NCBI GenBank assembly: GCA_001724245.1
Contig: MEDX01000081.1
Span: 1 to 21,421, forward strand
Source: Fonticula-like sp. SCN 57-25
Taxonomy: Eukaryota > Nucleariida > Rotosphaerida
DNA length: 21,421 nucleotides
Direction of reading: 5' to 3'
Within the stretch, counting starts at the first letter, position 1; every line of letters begins with the position of its first letter. Position numbers and translations under genes: made by a program. Positions 8,049 through 17,201 of this stretch are shown here, piece by piece. Below the pieces are notes generated by a model. It worked only from the letters and a program-made list of their open reading frames with translations. It ran no database searches and was not told the DNA's origin.

Positions 8049-9112
8049 TCAGTCGAGGTCGTCGATGTCGCCAGAGCTTGCCGGCGGCTGCGGCGGTGGG
8101 GCAGACGCAGCGCCGCCGAGAAGCAGTGAACGGAGGCTGCTCAGTATCCTCCCTTCGAGCGCATTCATTTCCTCGCGCACAACGCGCCTCACAATCCTGT
8201 CGCACGCGCATTAGAAAAAGGTGCACGAACATTACAGCGCACGTTTCTATCATTGTCTCCGTCACCTGCACCTGCGCCGTTTCCTCCGTTTGTATTGTTC
8301 TTTTCTCCTCTTCTTGCCGCTCGCGCTCCATTGCCGCCTCTTTCCTCTGCCGCTCGACTGCGCCGCCGACCTCGGCCAGCGACGCTGCAATTCCTTGCGG
8401 AAGCGTCCCCGACGGGTTCGACATCATGAGGCCCATGAGAGGCTGCAGCATCGCGCTGCCCTTTAGCTCGCCCAGCATCGGCCCGTACGTGTCCATGAGT
8501 CCGCGAAGCGAGCTCGGGCCGGCGGCCTGCTGGCGCTCTAGATCACGCAGCTTCGCCTGCGCTGGCCCTCCGAGAGGGACACCAATATCGTCCAGCATGC
8601 CCTTGAGCCGATTTACATCAAAGTCGCCCGGCGGCACAGAAGGTACAGGGACAGGCAAGGGGGCGCGCGCGGGGACGTCTTCTGGCTCGAGTGCAAAGAG
8701 ACATATCCGGCCGACGCGGATGGCGGGGCCGTCACCAGGCAGCTACACGGGTCAGCAACGCTCGATGCAGCCACAAAGGGCATACCGTAATCTGGACGAC
8801 CGACTTGACCTGTCGTGGCGGCTCAAAAGAAAAAACGTGTGTGTGGCCGTCGCGCTGCGGCGATGCGCACGATGGTACCCGCGGGAGGCCGTCGCCGTCC
8901 AGGGATGCTGACGCGGCATCGCTCCACAGCGATAGGCGCTCGACCGAGATCGGCGCGTCAAATCGGATCGAGATCTCCGCTGGGCCCTTTACCTCGCCTC
9001 TATGTAACGTCACCGTGGCAAAATTGTCGTCGCCGTCCTCCTCGTCGGCCCCAAACACGGTGGCCCACGCGTCATCGCCGTGCAGATCCCAGCTCGACGC
9101 AATGTCCGCCAT
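8049..9112 (-). CDS. PAAT-like protein (C10orf88 family), tentative
   Basis: Three exons on the minus strand: 9112-8786, 8742-8243, 8196-8049; 324 aa. The N-terminal half is predicted mostly beta (ISIRFDAPISVERLSLW, VFSFEPPRQVKSVVQIT). A helical part follows: VNRLKGMLDDIGVPLGG, a repeated LxxLMG-type helix, then a charged coiled coil rich in Glu, Arg and Gln (about residues 230-265). The tail has MNALEGRILSSL and ends in acidic GDIDDLD. This order resembles the ATPase PAAT, a protein that associates with mitochondrial ABC transporters: beta domain, then a DxxRVQxxMxxMG-like helix, then a C-terminal coiled helix. I cannot see Walker motifs. The start is the first ATG; an upstream TTG in the same frame is ignored. 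Without a profile match the safe name is hypothetical protein with a coiled coil. Confidence 0.5.
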
Positions 9113-9186
9113 CAGCGCAAACTGAACTGTGGTTTGCAAGGCAAACTCTCTTTGGTTTGCAACAAAGGGAAACCTTTTCGATAGCG

Positions 9187-9192
9187 TTTATT
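9187..9192 (-). terminator. AATAAA polyadenylation signal of the uL3m gene
   Basis: AATAAA on the minus strand 48 nt past the stop at 9240 and 75 nt before the start of the downstream tandem gene. Confidence 0.45.
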
Positions 9193-9239
9193 TGTACAAC
9201 ATAATTCCAGCCCGCCGTCCATGATAATTATGACGCTTT

Positions 9240-10513
9240 CTATGCGTCGACCTCCTCGAGGAGCGGGTCCTTGCCCGTCTGGCCCGTGGACAGCTCGCGG
9301 GGGAGCGCCGCGAGCGCCTCCGCCGAGATGGTCGGGAACGGCGGCGACGTCTCAAAGCGCTTCTTGATGGCGTCCGACATGAATACGTACGTGTTCTAGC
9401 GCGGCCACTCGTCAGCACAGTCAAAAACAAAAAAGGGCAGTGCGTACCTCTGAGCCGGGGATGGACCCCTTGATGTAGACGAGGTTGAGCAGCGTGTCCA
9501 CCTTGAACACCTGCACGTTCTGCTGCGTGCGGCGCTCGCCACCCATGCGGCCAGCCATCTTCTTGCCCTTGAACACGCGGCCGGGGTCCTATGGGGACTA
9601 GTGTCAGCTACCGTGGATCACTGCAAAAAAAGCGCACCTGGCGAGAACCCGTAGCACCGTGCGAGCGGTGAGACACGGACACACCGTGAGACGCGGGGAG
9701 ACCGCCAAAGCCGTGGCGCTTCATGACACCCTGGAAACCCTTGCCGATCCTAACGGGCGTGTGAGCAAAGAGAGATGCGCGAGGAAAGAGGCTCGTACGT
9801 GATGCCGGCGATGTCGACGTACTGGCCGGGGACAAAGTGGGCCGCGCTCAGCTCCGTTCCTGAACAGTGTCGGTGAGCAATAGTGCATAAAAGTGACAAG
9901 CTGTAGCGCACCGATCGGGATGACGGCCTCGGGCGACACGCGGAACTCGCAGAGCACATGGCGCGGCTCGATCTCGTGCTTGGCATAGTGGCCGGCCATC
10001 GGCTTGTTCACGTTCTTCTCCTTGCGAGGCCCAGCGCCGATCTGCAGCGCCGTATAGCCGTCGCGCTCGGGGGTCTTGTGGTCGACAACAGTGACATGGT
10101 CCATCTGGAGCACAGTCACGGGCGTCTCAGTGCCCCACTCGTCGTAGAGCGTCATCATTCCCTTCTTCACGGCAATGACGCCCGTCCGGCGAGAAAGTTC
10201 CGTCCAGCCAGTCTCCTGCAATAAAGTAATAATACAATGAAAGAAAAAAGAAGGAAAGAAAGGAAAAACGTTGAGTCGCTTTGCAAAAAGCCTGCGAAAA
10301 AGAGCGCACCTTGTCCGACCGGAGCACGCGCTCGGGCTTGGAGCCGAAAAGCTTCTCGACCTCCTCGATGACCGCCTTTGGCCCATCCTTCACGGCGATC
10401 TTTGCCGTTCCTCCCGACGTTGGCTTTGCAGCGGCAGCGGCGCGCGCGCCGAGCAGCGCGAGCGGCGCCAGCGCAGGGCGCACGAGCATGCGGCCCGCCG
10501 ACACGAGTGCCAT
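9240..10513 (-). CDS. MRPL3: Mitochondrial large ribosomal subunit protein uL3m
   Basis: Six exons on the minus strand: 10513-10310, 10215-9912, 9859-9799, 9749-9638, 9588-9448, 9395-9240; 325 aa. The N-terminus is an Ala/Arg/Leu-rich mitochondrial presequence ([17 protein letters not shown]). The body is a bacterial-type L3: [36 protein letters not shown], then the conserved core [20 protein letters not shown] with [32 protein letters not shown] split over exons 4 and 5. This core contacts the peptidyl transferase region of the mitoribosome. The first intron is 94 nt, longer than most here. The start is supported by the presequence. Only 67 bp separate it from the stop of NAGK upstream on the same strand. 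Confidence 0.95.
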
Positions 10514-10580
10514 GGGTAACCGAGGCAAGGAAATCTGGGGTGGTTTCCGGGGCAGAATCAGGGGATGTATTGTACAAAGA

Positions 10581-11823
10581 TCAGAGGTCAAAGAGCGGCG
10601 CCGTGATGGACGCGTAGTCGACGGGGAGCCGCTTGCCGGCCTTGCTGCAAAACAAAAAAAGTCAGGGTACAATGAAAAAGATACAAAAACATACCGGCAC
10701 GCATAGAGAGCCGCTCCAACGGCCGCCGTTTCGGTGAGGCGCACAAACCTAAAGCCCTTTTGCGGTCGGCCCTCGTACTGCAGCTTGGCCTCGACGCCCT
10801 TTCGGAGCAGCTCGGCAGACCGAAAGACCGAGCCCGCGCATACAACAAGCAGCGGCTCCAGTCCGTCGACCATGTCGTGTGGCAGCTTGCGGGCGACTGA
10901 GCCAACGTGGTTACCGAGCCAGCCGCCGCAGCGCGCCCACGCCGCCAGGCAGAACTGGTCGCCGAGGGCGGCTCCTTCTGCCAGACGCACCGCAAACGAA
11001 GCAATTGCGTCCTTTTTAAAGTTGCTGTATGCGTGCGGAAGCATATCCCTTTGGAAATCATTCGATAACTATTAAAGTGAGCACTAAAGGTATCACCAGT
11101 CAGGGTCGCACCGAAAAGTGATCCATGAGCGCCGCCTTGGCCCATGTAATGTCGCCGCTGTCGGCTGACTCTGCCTCCATCCCATCGCTTACCAGGAATA
11201 TATGACGAATGGCGGTAATAGAGACGTCATAGGCGCTACCATAGTCGCCCAGGACATGTCCCCAGCCCCCACTGCCGACCGACGAGCCGTCGGCGAGGAT
11301 GCAGACGCAGTTGCTCCCCGTGCCCGCGATGAGGCTGATGCCCTGGATGCTTGGCGACGCCGTCGCAATGCAGCCAATAGTGTCATTGCACGCAAAGTAT
11401 GAGCGCGAGATGTCAGAGGCGGCGGCGGAGAGGGCCGCCTCTAGCTCGGCGCACGACGCCGGTGTGTCCAGGCCACTCAGCGCCAACCCCTGCAAAAGTT
11501 TAGTACAGCGAATGTGAACAACAAGCAAACATACGACACCGGCAAGCGGTAATGACACATTAGCCTCATTCACAGCTCGTAGCAACAGATCGCGGAGTAC
11601 TTTGACGGTGGCCGCCATCCCGTTCAGCTACGCGGGGGTAAGCGTGTGAATGCACTTGACGCGACGTACCCATTGGTTCGTGCTGCCGGCCTGCGCGCGG
11701 CTAACGATCTTTCCCTCTGCATTTAAAATAACGCACACTGAATGTGTCGCGCCCCTAAATGGAGCACCCCTGAGCTCGCGTACAAGTGATACCTCGAACG
11801 TACCCCTCAATGCCGGCCCACAT
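10581..11823 (-). CDS. NAGK: N-acetyl-D-glucosamine kinase
   Basis: Six exons on the minus strand: 11823-11804, 11754-11670, 11627-11535, 11489-11112, 11068-10695, 10644-10581; 337 aa, close to human NAGK (344). The first exon is 20 nt and joins to give MWAGIEGGATHS, the phosphate-1 loop of the actin-fold BadF/NAGK family. QAGSTNQWLNG follows as in human GLSTNHWLIG. Asp102 in CNDTIGCIATA is the likely catalytic base; GTGSN (122-126) is the second phosphate loop, then GGWGHVLGDYGSAY. The C-terminus has CAGSVFRSAELL and ends after LPVDYAS. The enzyme makes GlcNAc-6-phosphate in salvage of GlcNAc, for example from chitin or glycan turnover, in the cytosol. An acceptor at 11069 was preferred because it continues in frame into DMLPHAYSNFKK. 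Confidence 0.93.
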
Positions 11824-12198
11824 CCTGCCAAACCAAACGATGACAGGTTCGTAAAATGAAGCGCACAATGCTGCCACAACCGTGTTGGGAAGGACAAGGA
11901 GGCCACCTGAGCCGGGAGGCCTTCTAATGCGCAGTATGGTACAGTAACAGCAATGCTTAAAGGTGCACTCAATGTACACCCAGCTGACAGTCCCTGAGGC
12001 TGTATAGCCTAGTCGATTGGGCCTCTTCTTCTACTACCCCACAAACCATTCATGCAGCGTCACCAAAAGTTGCATGCGACTTTTAGGACAGACTTTTCTG
12101 TATCACAGCCGCGCAGTTGCCGGGAAAGTTATACATTTGCCGCGCTTGTCGTCCGCATCCACCGCCTGTTCCCTTGGTTGTGACGACCGCTGTTTATA
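11824..12198. promoter_or_regulatory. Divergent intergenic region NAGK / MRG15 with two inverted repeats
   Basis: 375 bp, the longest gene-free stretch here. It holds a 20-bp near-perfect palindrome at 12065-12084 (AAAAGTTGCATGCGACTTTT, one mismatched pair, GCATGC core) and a small hairpin at 11997-12010 (AGGCT, GTAT loop, AGCCT). TTTATA lies just before the MRG15 start and is too near it to be a TATA box. Short frames in it have no coding signal. Confidence 0.45.
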
Positions 12199-13381
12199 AT
12201 GTCGACTCCCGCATCGTCGGCGGCACCTGTGCCCGCCACGCCGACGCCGTCCTCGGGCCGCCGGCTCGCATTCGATAATGACGAGGTCGTGCTGTGCTAC
12301 CACGGCCCGCTCATGTACGAGGCCAAGGTGCTGCGCGGCGAGTACTGGGAGGGCCGCGAGAACGCCGAGGACGGGCCGCACTACTTTATGCATTACAAGG
12401 GCTGGAAGTCAAAGTGCGCTCCGTTTGAATCCTATGTTTGGCGGCGTCCATGCTGACGACACGGCATAGATGGGACGAGTGGGTGCCCGAGAGCCGCGTC
12501 CACCGCTACAACGAGGAGAACCTCCAGCGGCAACAGAGCGAGACGCAAGGTGCGTTTATAAATACTGTTAAGCAGGCCGTCTAACGCGCCCGCTAGCCCT
12601 CGCGGCAAAGTCGCCACAGCAGCCGGCGAAGGATTCCCAGCAGAAGGAGCAAGGGAAGGATCAGAACAAGCGCAAGCGCCCCGCATCGTCACTGCGCGAC
12701 GAGTCTTCGACGCCGCCGTCCTCCTGTGCGCTCAACGCTTTTCCAGCGCTGTCGCTGACGTTTGTTCTTAGCTGATCGCCACGTGCGGCGGCCCGGCGCC
12801 GGTGCGCCATCTCAGTCCGGCCGCGCCAAGGGCGAGATCGTGCTGCCGCTGCCCGAGGACTTTGTGCGCTATCTCGTGGACGACTGGGAGAACGTAACAA
12901 AGCAACAGAAGCTCGTGAGTCTTCCGCGGGACCCGTCGATCTCGCAGATCATCGCCGAGTATCTCGAGTCGCACGCGCCGTACGCCCCTTCAATACCGCT
13001 TTTGCCTCTGATGCTGATGAGCTGCACCGCAGTTCGACGGGGACGCGCGAGGCGCTCGAGGCGCTGGAGCTCTACTTTCAGATGGCGCTGGGCAAGATGC
13101 TGCTGTACCGGTTTGAGCGGCAGCAGCTGCTCGATGTGCAGCGGCGGTTCGGCGACAAGCACCCGCTGAGCCGCGTGTACGGCGCCGAGCACCTCCTGCG
13201 GCTGTACGTCAAGCTGCCCAACCTGCTCGAGCAGACGGACATGCCGCAGGACGCGGCGGCCGAGCTTGCCGCTACGCTCTCTGACTTTATGCGGTTCATG
13301 CACAAGAACGCAGGGAAGTTCCTGCTAAAGGAGTACGACAACCCGCCCGCAGAGTACATCAACATGAGCAAGAGTTTGTAA
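12199..13381 (+). CDS. MORF4L1: MRG15 / Eaf3 chromodomain protein
   Basis: Five exons: 12199-12413, 12470-12549, 12597-12725, 12772-12979, 13033-13381; 326 aa. The N-terminal chromo barrel (about 25-90) contains VLCYHGPLMYEAKVL and YFMHYKGWKSKWDEWVPESR. Aromatic residues Tyr40, Tyr66, Trp69 and Trp73 are in place for binding methylated H3K36. A Lys/Gln-rich linker with a basic patch (KDQNKRKRP) follows. The C-terminal MRG domain (about 155-320) starts at EIVLPLPEDFVRYLVDDWE and includes LYRFERQQ and the LRLYVKLPNLL segment. MRG15/Eaf3 works in the NuA4/Tip60 acetyltransferase and Rpd3S/Sin3 deacetylase complexes. All junctions restore family sequence. Compared with human MRG15 it has about 16 extra N-terminal residues. 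Confidence 0.95.
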
Positions 13382-13396
13382 ATACTTCATCATCAC

Positions 13397-13402
13397 AATA
13401 AA
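13397..13402 (+). terminator. AATAAA polyadenylation signal of MRG15
   Basis: AATAAA 16 nt past the MRG15 stop codon, in the 133-bp gap between the convergent MRG15 and RNF185 genes. Confidence 0.5.
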
Positions 13403-13514
13403 GTGTACCACTATGGACAGTGCGAGCGAGGCCGTGATAGTATACGGGGAATATGTACTAAATGCCTGCATAACTATGTACAGCAACAATAACGAATGCG
13501 ACGACCACGTCGCC

Positions 13515-14209
13515 TCAGTAGAGCATGATGATGAAGAGGAGGAACAGGCCAAAAAAGAGAGCTGCCTGCGACAGCGTCTGCTCCTGGCGCCGCTGCATCT
13601 CTATCGCCACCCACGAAGTTAGTAAAAGATTACGACGCTATTTATGCGCACCGAGGCTGTCCGCGGTGCCGGGCTGCCCGCCCAGGTTCGTCCAATTGAC
13701 TCCTGTGAACCCCTAGGAACATCGACCAGTCAGCAAAAGAAACAGCGTCCGCCGAGTAAGGCCGCACATTCGAGTGAACTCCGAAAAAACCGGGAAAGCC
13801 AAACATTCCTATTGAGAACTGGAACTGATTCTGCGGCGGGGCGTTCGGGTTGGGCTGCAAGCGGGAAAGGTGAGCAGGGGGATCGACGGGTCAAAAGGGC
13901 GCGCACCGTAGAATCCGGCCGCTGCGCCTGCGGACGCGGCGTGGACGAGTGCATTGGGTTGGCGCGCTCTGCGCCGCGCGTAAAGATGGGGATGAGCTTG
14001 TCCTTGCCGATGCCGGCCTTGCAGACGGGGCACGACGGGAGACGCTGGCTCTGCATCCACCGATCGAGACACGGCCAGCAGTAGAGATGGCCGCATAGCG
14101 ACACGACCGGCTCATTCGCCTGGTCAAAGCAAATGTTGCATTCAAACTTTTCGCCAACGTCAGAGGGCGCCGAGGCACCCTTGCTCGAGCTCGCGTCGGC
14201 GTCCGACAT
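13515..14209 (-). CDS. RNF185: ER membrane RING E3 ubiquitin ligase, RNF5/RNF185 type
   Basis: Four exons on the minus strand: 14209-13907, 13854-13768, 13712-13652, 13600-13515; 178 aa (human RNF5 180, RNF185 192). The C3HC4 RING is complete: Cys24, Cys27, Cys39, His41, Cys44, Cys47, Cys60, Cys63, with SLCGHLYCWPCLDRW and CPVCKAGI as in RNF185. KLIPIFTRG and PRPQAQRPD follow at conserved positions. A Gly/Phe-rich middle (FSIGMFGFPGFFG) precedes the C-terminal membrane anchor ALFFGLFLLFIIMLY. These ligases act in ER-associated degradation. The last three exons are short (61 to 87 nt) and would be missed without splicing. The frame through exon 2 continues open into intron 2, so splicing there is inferred from the donor GTGCGG and the family-like tail. 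Confidence 0.93.
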
Positions 14210-14408
14210 GCGCGCGGGCCGGCGAGGTTGTTATGAGAAATCACGTGATCTGATGACGTACGCGAATGGAGCGCCTGGAAAGCACGGCAGCAAGCGAAAT
14301 ACATGCACACTACTCGGAATAGTACAGTTTAAAAGTGTAGTTATCAATATATCAATATATTCAAACAAAATATATATCTGAATCAATGTACAAAAAGGGC
14401 GCCAAAGC
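14210..14408. other. RNF185 upstream region and DRP1 3' region
   Basis: 199 bp between tandem minus-strand genes. An A/T-rich block at 14330-14390 with short TATCAATA repeats stands out in the GC-rich surroundings and probably belongs to the DRP1 3' end. I see no gene in it and no clear AATAAA. Confidence 0.35.
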
Positions 14409-16968
14409 TCACAAAAGAACGTCGTCGAGAATCCTCAGCGCGCGCTGGTACACCTCGAGCTGGTGCCTGCATCTATCGCGCTCCGCCGCCGTACTGTCCT
14501 CCTCGGTGAGCACCTCGGCCAGCCCGTCCGAGCGGTACAGTGCCGACACGAGGCGGCTCTGAAGCTGATCCCGCGACCGGTTCACCATGTGGTACATGAT
14601 CGCCTTGGGCACCAGATCGGCAACGTGCTTGCGCACGATGTTAAAGTAGGAGATGATGAGGGCGCGCAGCAGCTCAACCTCCATCTGCTCCTTTTCGGTC
14701 ATCTCGCCAACGCGCTGGTCCATCGTCGACAGCATGTCGACCTGTAAAAGTATCAGTAAAAGGGAATGTCTTTTGTTTCCTTCAAACGCACCTTTGCCAC
14801 CCCGCCCGCCTGCACTGGCGTCGTCTGCCACCCGCCAAAAATCCCCATAAGCGACGTCAGCTGCCTCAGCTTGCCGCCCTCGTCGCCCCTTCCCGCCGCG
14901 CCATTCGCCGCCGCCCGCCCGTCGGCCCCGATCGTCGCCGACGCCCCCGCTGCCGCCGCTGCGCGACGGTCGCCTTCCTCCTTTGTCCGCCGGTGGCGCT
15001 CAATCACTATCTGTTGTGTCAGCGTACATGTGGCGTCAAAAGAGGCGGACCTTCGATGGCACGCGCGGCGCCGATAAAGTCGGGGTGGCCCGTGTTGATT
15101 AGGGCGAGCTCAATGTTGATGAGCTCCTCAACGGCACGCTTTGCTGGCGCGAGGCCTTCGCGGAGCAGCGCGGTCGTCTCCTGCATGATGCGCGCGCTCA
15201 GAGCGGGGAAGCGCTTCACATCCTATAACGTACGTCAGTGACACTTCAAGATGCGTAAAGTGATGGAAATGACCAGCAACTACATAATTGACCTAACGAC
15301 TGCGCCAATGAAGCAAAACTGACGAAAATACAGCAAAAAACAACGGAATATAGTTCTCAAACACAAATAAAGCATGTATATCCCTTCACTTCCCCGCCCG
15401 CACCTGCGCCTCCGCCATGGCCGCCACGCGCATCAGCTCCTCAAACACAAGGTCAACGCAGCGCTGCGCGGGGTCCGCCAGCCGCGCGATCTGCCGCTTG
15501 ACGATGAGCTCAAAGGCCAGGTCGGGAATGAACAGCATTGAACGCGGCCCCTGCATGGAGTTAGTTTCGCGGGCAGTCATAGAGTAGGACGTACGGCAGA
15601 GTTGCGGATGGCCGTGCGGATCTCGCTGAGTGAGAGGCCGCCGCAGGGGTCGGTTTGCTCAAGTGTGCGAGCAAAGAGATCATTAAAGACGTAATGAATG
15701 CGCGCTCCGCCAGTCCTATAAAGACACGTTACAAAGCCGTACGCACTATTCAAGCATAGGCCATCCACCTATCTCACGTACAGTTCTGCTTGCTGCACGC
15801 GCATCGTGCCCTCAATTGACCGATTAAATGACGTGGCAAAATCCGTCAGCAACTGCAGCAACAGCTTTAACTATGCACGCTAGTCAGAGAACGATTCGCA
15901 TAGTTTGTCGCGCACCGGCTCCGCGTCCGACTCGAACGAGACCGGCTTGCCAAACGTGGCGAGCTCGTCGGCCGCGCCGCCCGCCAGCGCCGCCAGCTTC
16001 TTCCTTATTGACGGGGTTTGCTCCCTGATGCTCTGCACAAGCAACTTATTGAGCGTCTTGGTGAGGTAAGGCGTGCCACACCGGGCCGCAAACGCCCGGT
16101 ACGCCTCGTGGCCCCTAAAGAACTCTTCCTCGGCCCGCAGCGAGTCCCTGATCCCCTTGCCCTGCTGCGTGTCGCGCTGGCTCCTGCTCACAACGCCGAC
16201 GTACCCAAGGCGCAGCGGGACCACGCGGCCGTAGAGCGCGTCGATGGCGCTCGTCCCGCTGTCCATGAGGTCAAGCTTGGTCACCACGCCGACTGTGCGC
16301 AGGCCCTCGGGGTCCACCTGGCGCGCCAGCTTGAGCGACTCGGAATTTGCAAGATCGACGTTGGCCGCGCTCACCGCGAGAATGATCGCATGCGGGTTCT
16401 GGATGTGCTCGAGGGCGAGCGCGCGGACCTGCTCCTCGATGTCGCGAGGCTGATCACCGACGGGCACCTTCGTGATGCCGGGGAGATCAACTAGTGTAAG
16501 GTTTACAACGTCCGGTGCATGAATGCTCAGCACAATCGGCGTAGAGCAGACCTTCTTGCTCGCGCCGCCGCCAAGTGCGCGCGATGTCTCGAGCTCAATC
16601 TCGCGGCGCACAAGGCCAAAGTCGGTAAAGATCTCGCCCGGCTTGTGCTCAAACTCGGCGTACTCGGCCGGCTCATCAAGCACGGCGGGCAGCGACGCGT
16701 ATGTGTCTGCGTCGCCGGCGCGAGGGGAGTGCGCAGGGGCACTGGCGCCGCTCGCGAGCGTGTGGAGCTGAAGGACGAGGGGGCGTCGTGTGACGACATC
16801 GGGGCCGCGCGGGAGGAAATCCCGGCCGACAATATTCTCGAGAACGGACGATTTGCCGGTGCTCTGGCTGCCAATGACAACAATGCGAGGGAGGCGCAGT
16901 GGGTCGTGGCCAAGTGACGCGAGAGCAGACTGCACACGGTTGATGAGCGGGATCAGCTCCGACCCCAT
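14409..16968 (-). CDS. DNM1L: Dynamin-related GTPase of the DRP1 / Dnm1 type
   Basis: Seven exons on the minus strand: 16968-15916, 15870-15782, 15715-15595, 15550-15404, 15222-15051, 15006-14792, 14741-14409; 709 aa. The GTPase domain has G1 GSQSTGKSS (33-41; Thr replaces the usual Ser), PRGPDVVTRRPL, the DLPGITKVPVGDQP G3 region and TKLDLMD. LGYVGVVSRSQRD matches Dnm1/DRP1 rather than Vps1. The stalk continues with ELTGGARIHYVFNDLF and FELIVKRQIARL, then RFPAL and INIELALINTGHPDF. A low-complexity Ala/Gly variable region replaces a PH domain, and a GED covers about 600-709. It self-assembles to divide mitochondria and peroxisomes. Intron 4 is 181 nt, by far the longest here. Exon 5 uses donor GTCCGC and acceptor ATAG, as the nearer CAG would give a stop. 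Subfamily (Dnm1 or a Vps1-like role) is less sure than family. Confidence 0.93.
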
Positions 16969-17201
16969 CGCGGAAACAGTGACACACGGCCAATCGTGAT
17001 GACGTAGATTGTGCAAAGTGCAAACTGCTCACATGTGGCCCACTAGCTGCCGACTAGCGTGGGTCCGTGGGATTCTAAATTCTATAAATAAGTTGCGCCG
17101 AGCGGGCCTGCAGCTTTGCAGCTTAGCTTAGATCTTTGGTTCCTCGCTCGCAGCTCGCGAACTACCCGTAGGGAGGATAAGCCAAGGTGGAGGAGCCGAC
17201 A
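16969..17201. promoter_or_regulatory. Divergent promoter, DRP1 / sushi-repeat protein, with TATA box
   Basis: 233 bp. On the DRP1 side there is CCAAT (16990-16994, plus strand) next to TGACGT (17000-17005), a CRE-like half site. On the other side TATAAATA (17083-17090) lies 112 nt before the ATG of the repeat protein, the clearest TATA box in the window. It suggests a regulated rather than housekeeping promoter; that is inference. Confidence 0.5.

Noticed and set aside
7781-8911. Long plus-strand frame of about 376 codons over SPC2 exon 3 and the PAAT-like gene
   Set aside because: It is Ser/Arg-rich, out of frame with SPC2 and antisense to the spliced PAAT-like gene; no domain or codon-use support.
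10127-11044. Long continuous minus-strand frame of about 305 codons across two genes
   Set aside because: It reads through NAGK exon 5, two introns, an intergenic gap and uL3m exon 1. The separate spliced models match two known families; the length is a by-product of GC-rich sequence.
14330-14390. A/T-rich TATCAATA block as a possible origin or mobile element end
   Set aside because: No terminal inverted repeats, target duplications or transposase remains are visible; it is more likely a 3' UTR or terminator region of DRP1.
16018-16917. Plus-strand frames antisense to DRP1
   Set aside because: DRP1 GTPase motifs fix the minus strand as coding; the antisense frames are rich in Ala, Arg and His without any recognisable motif.
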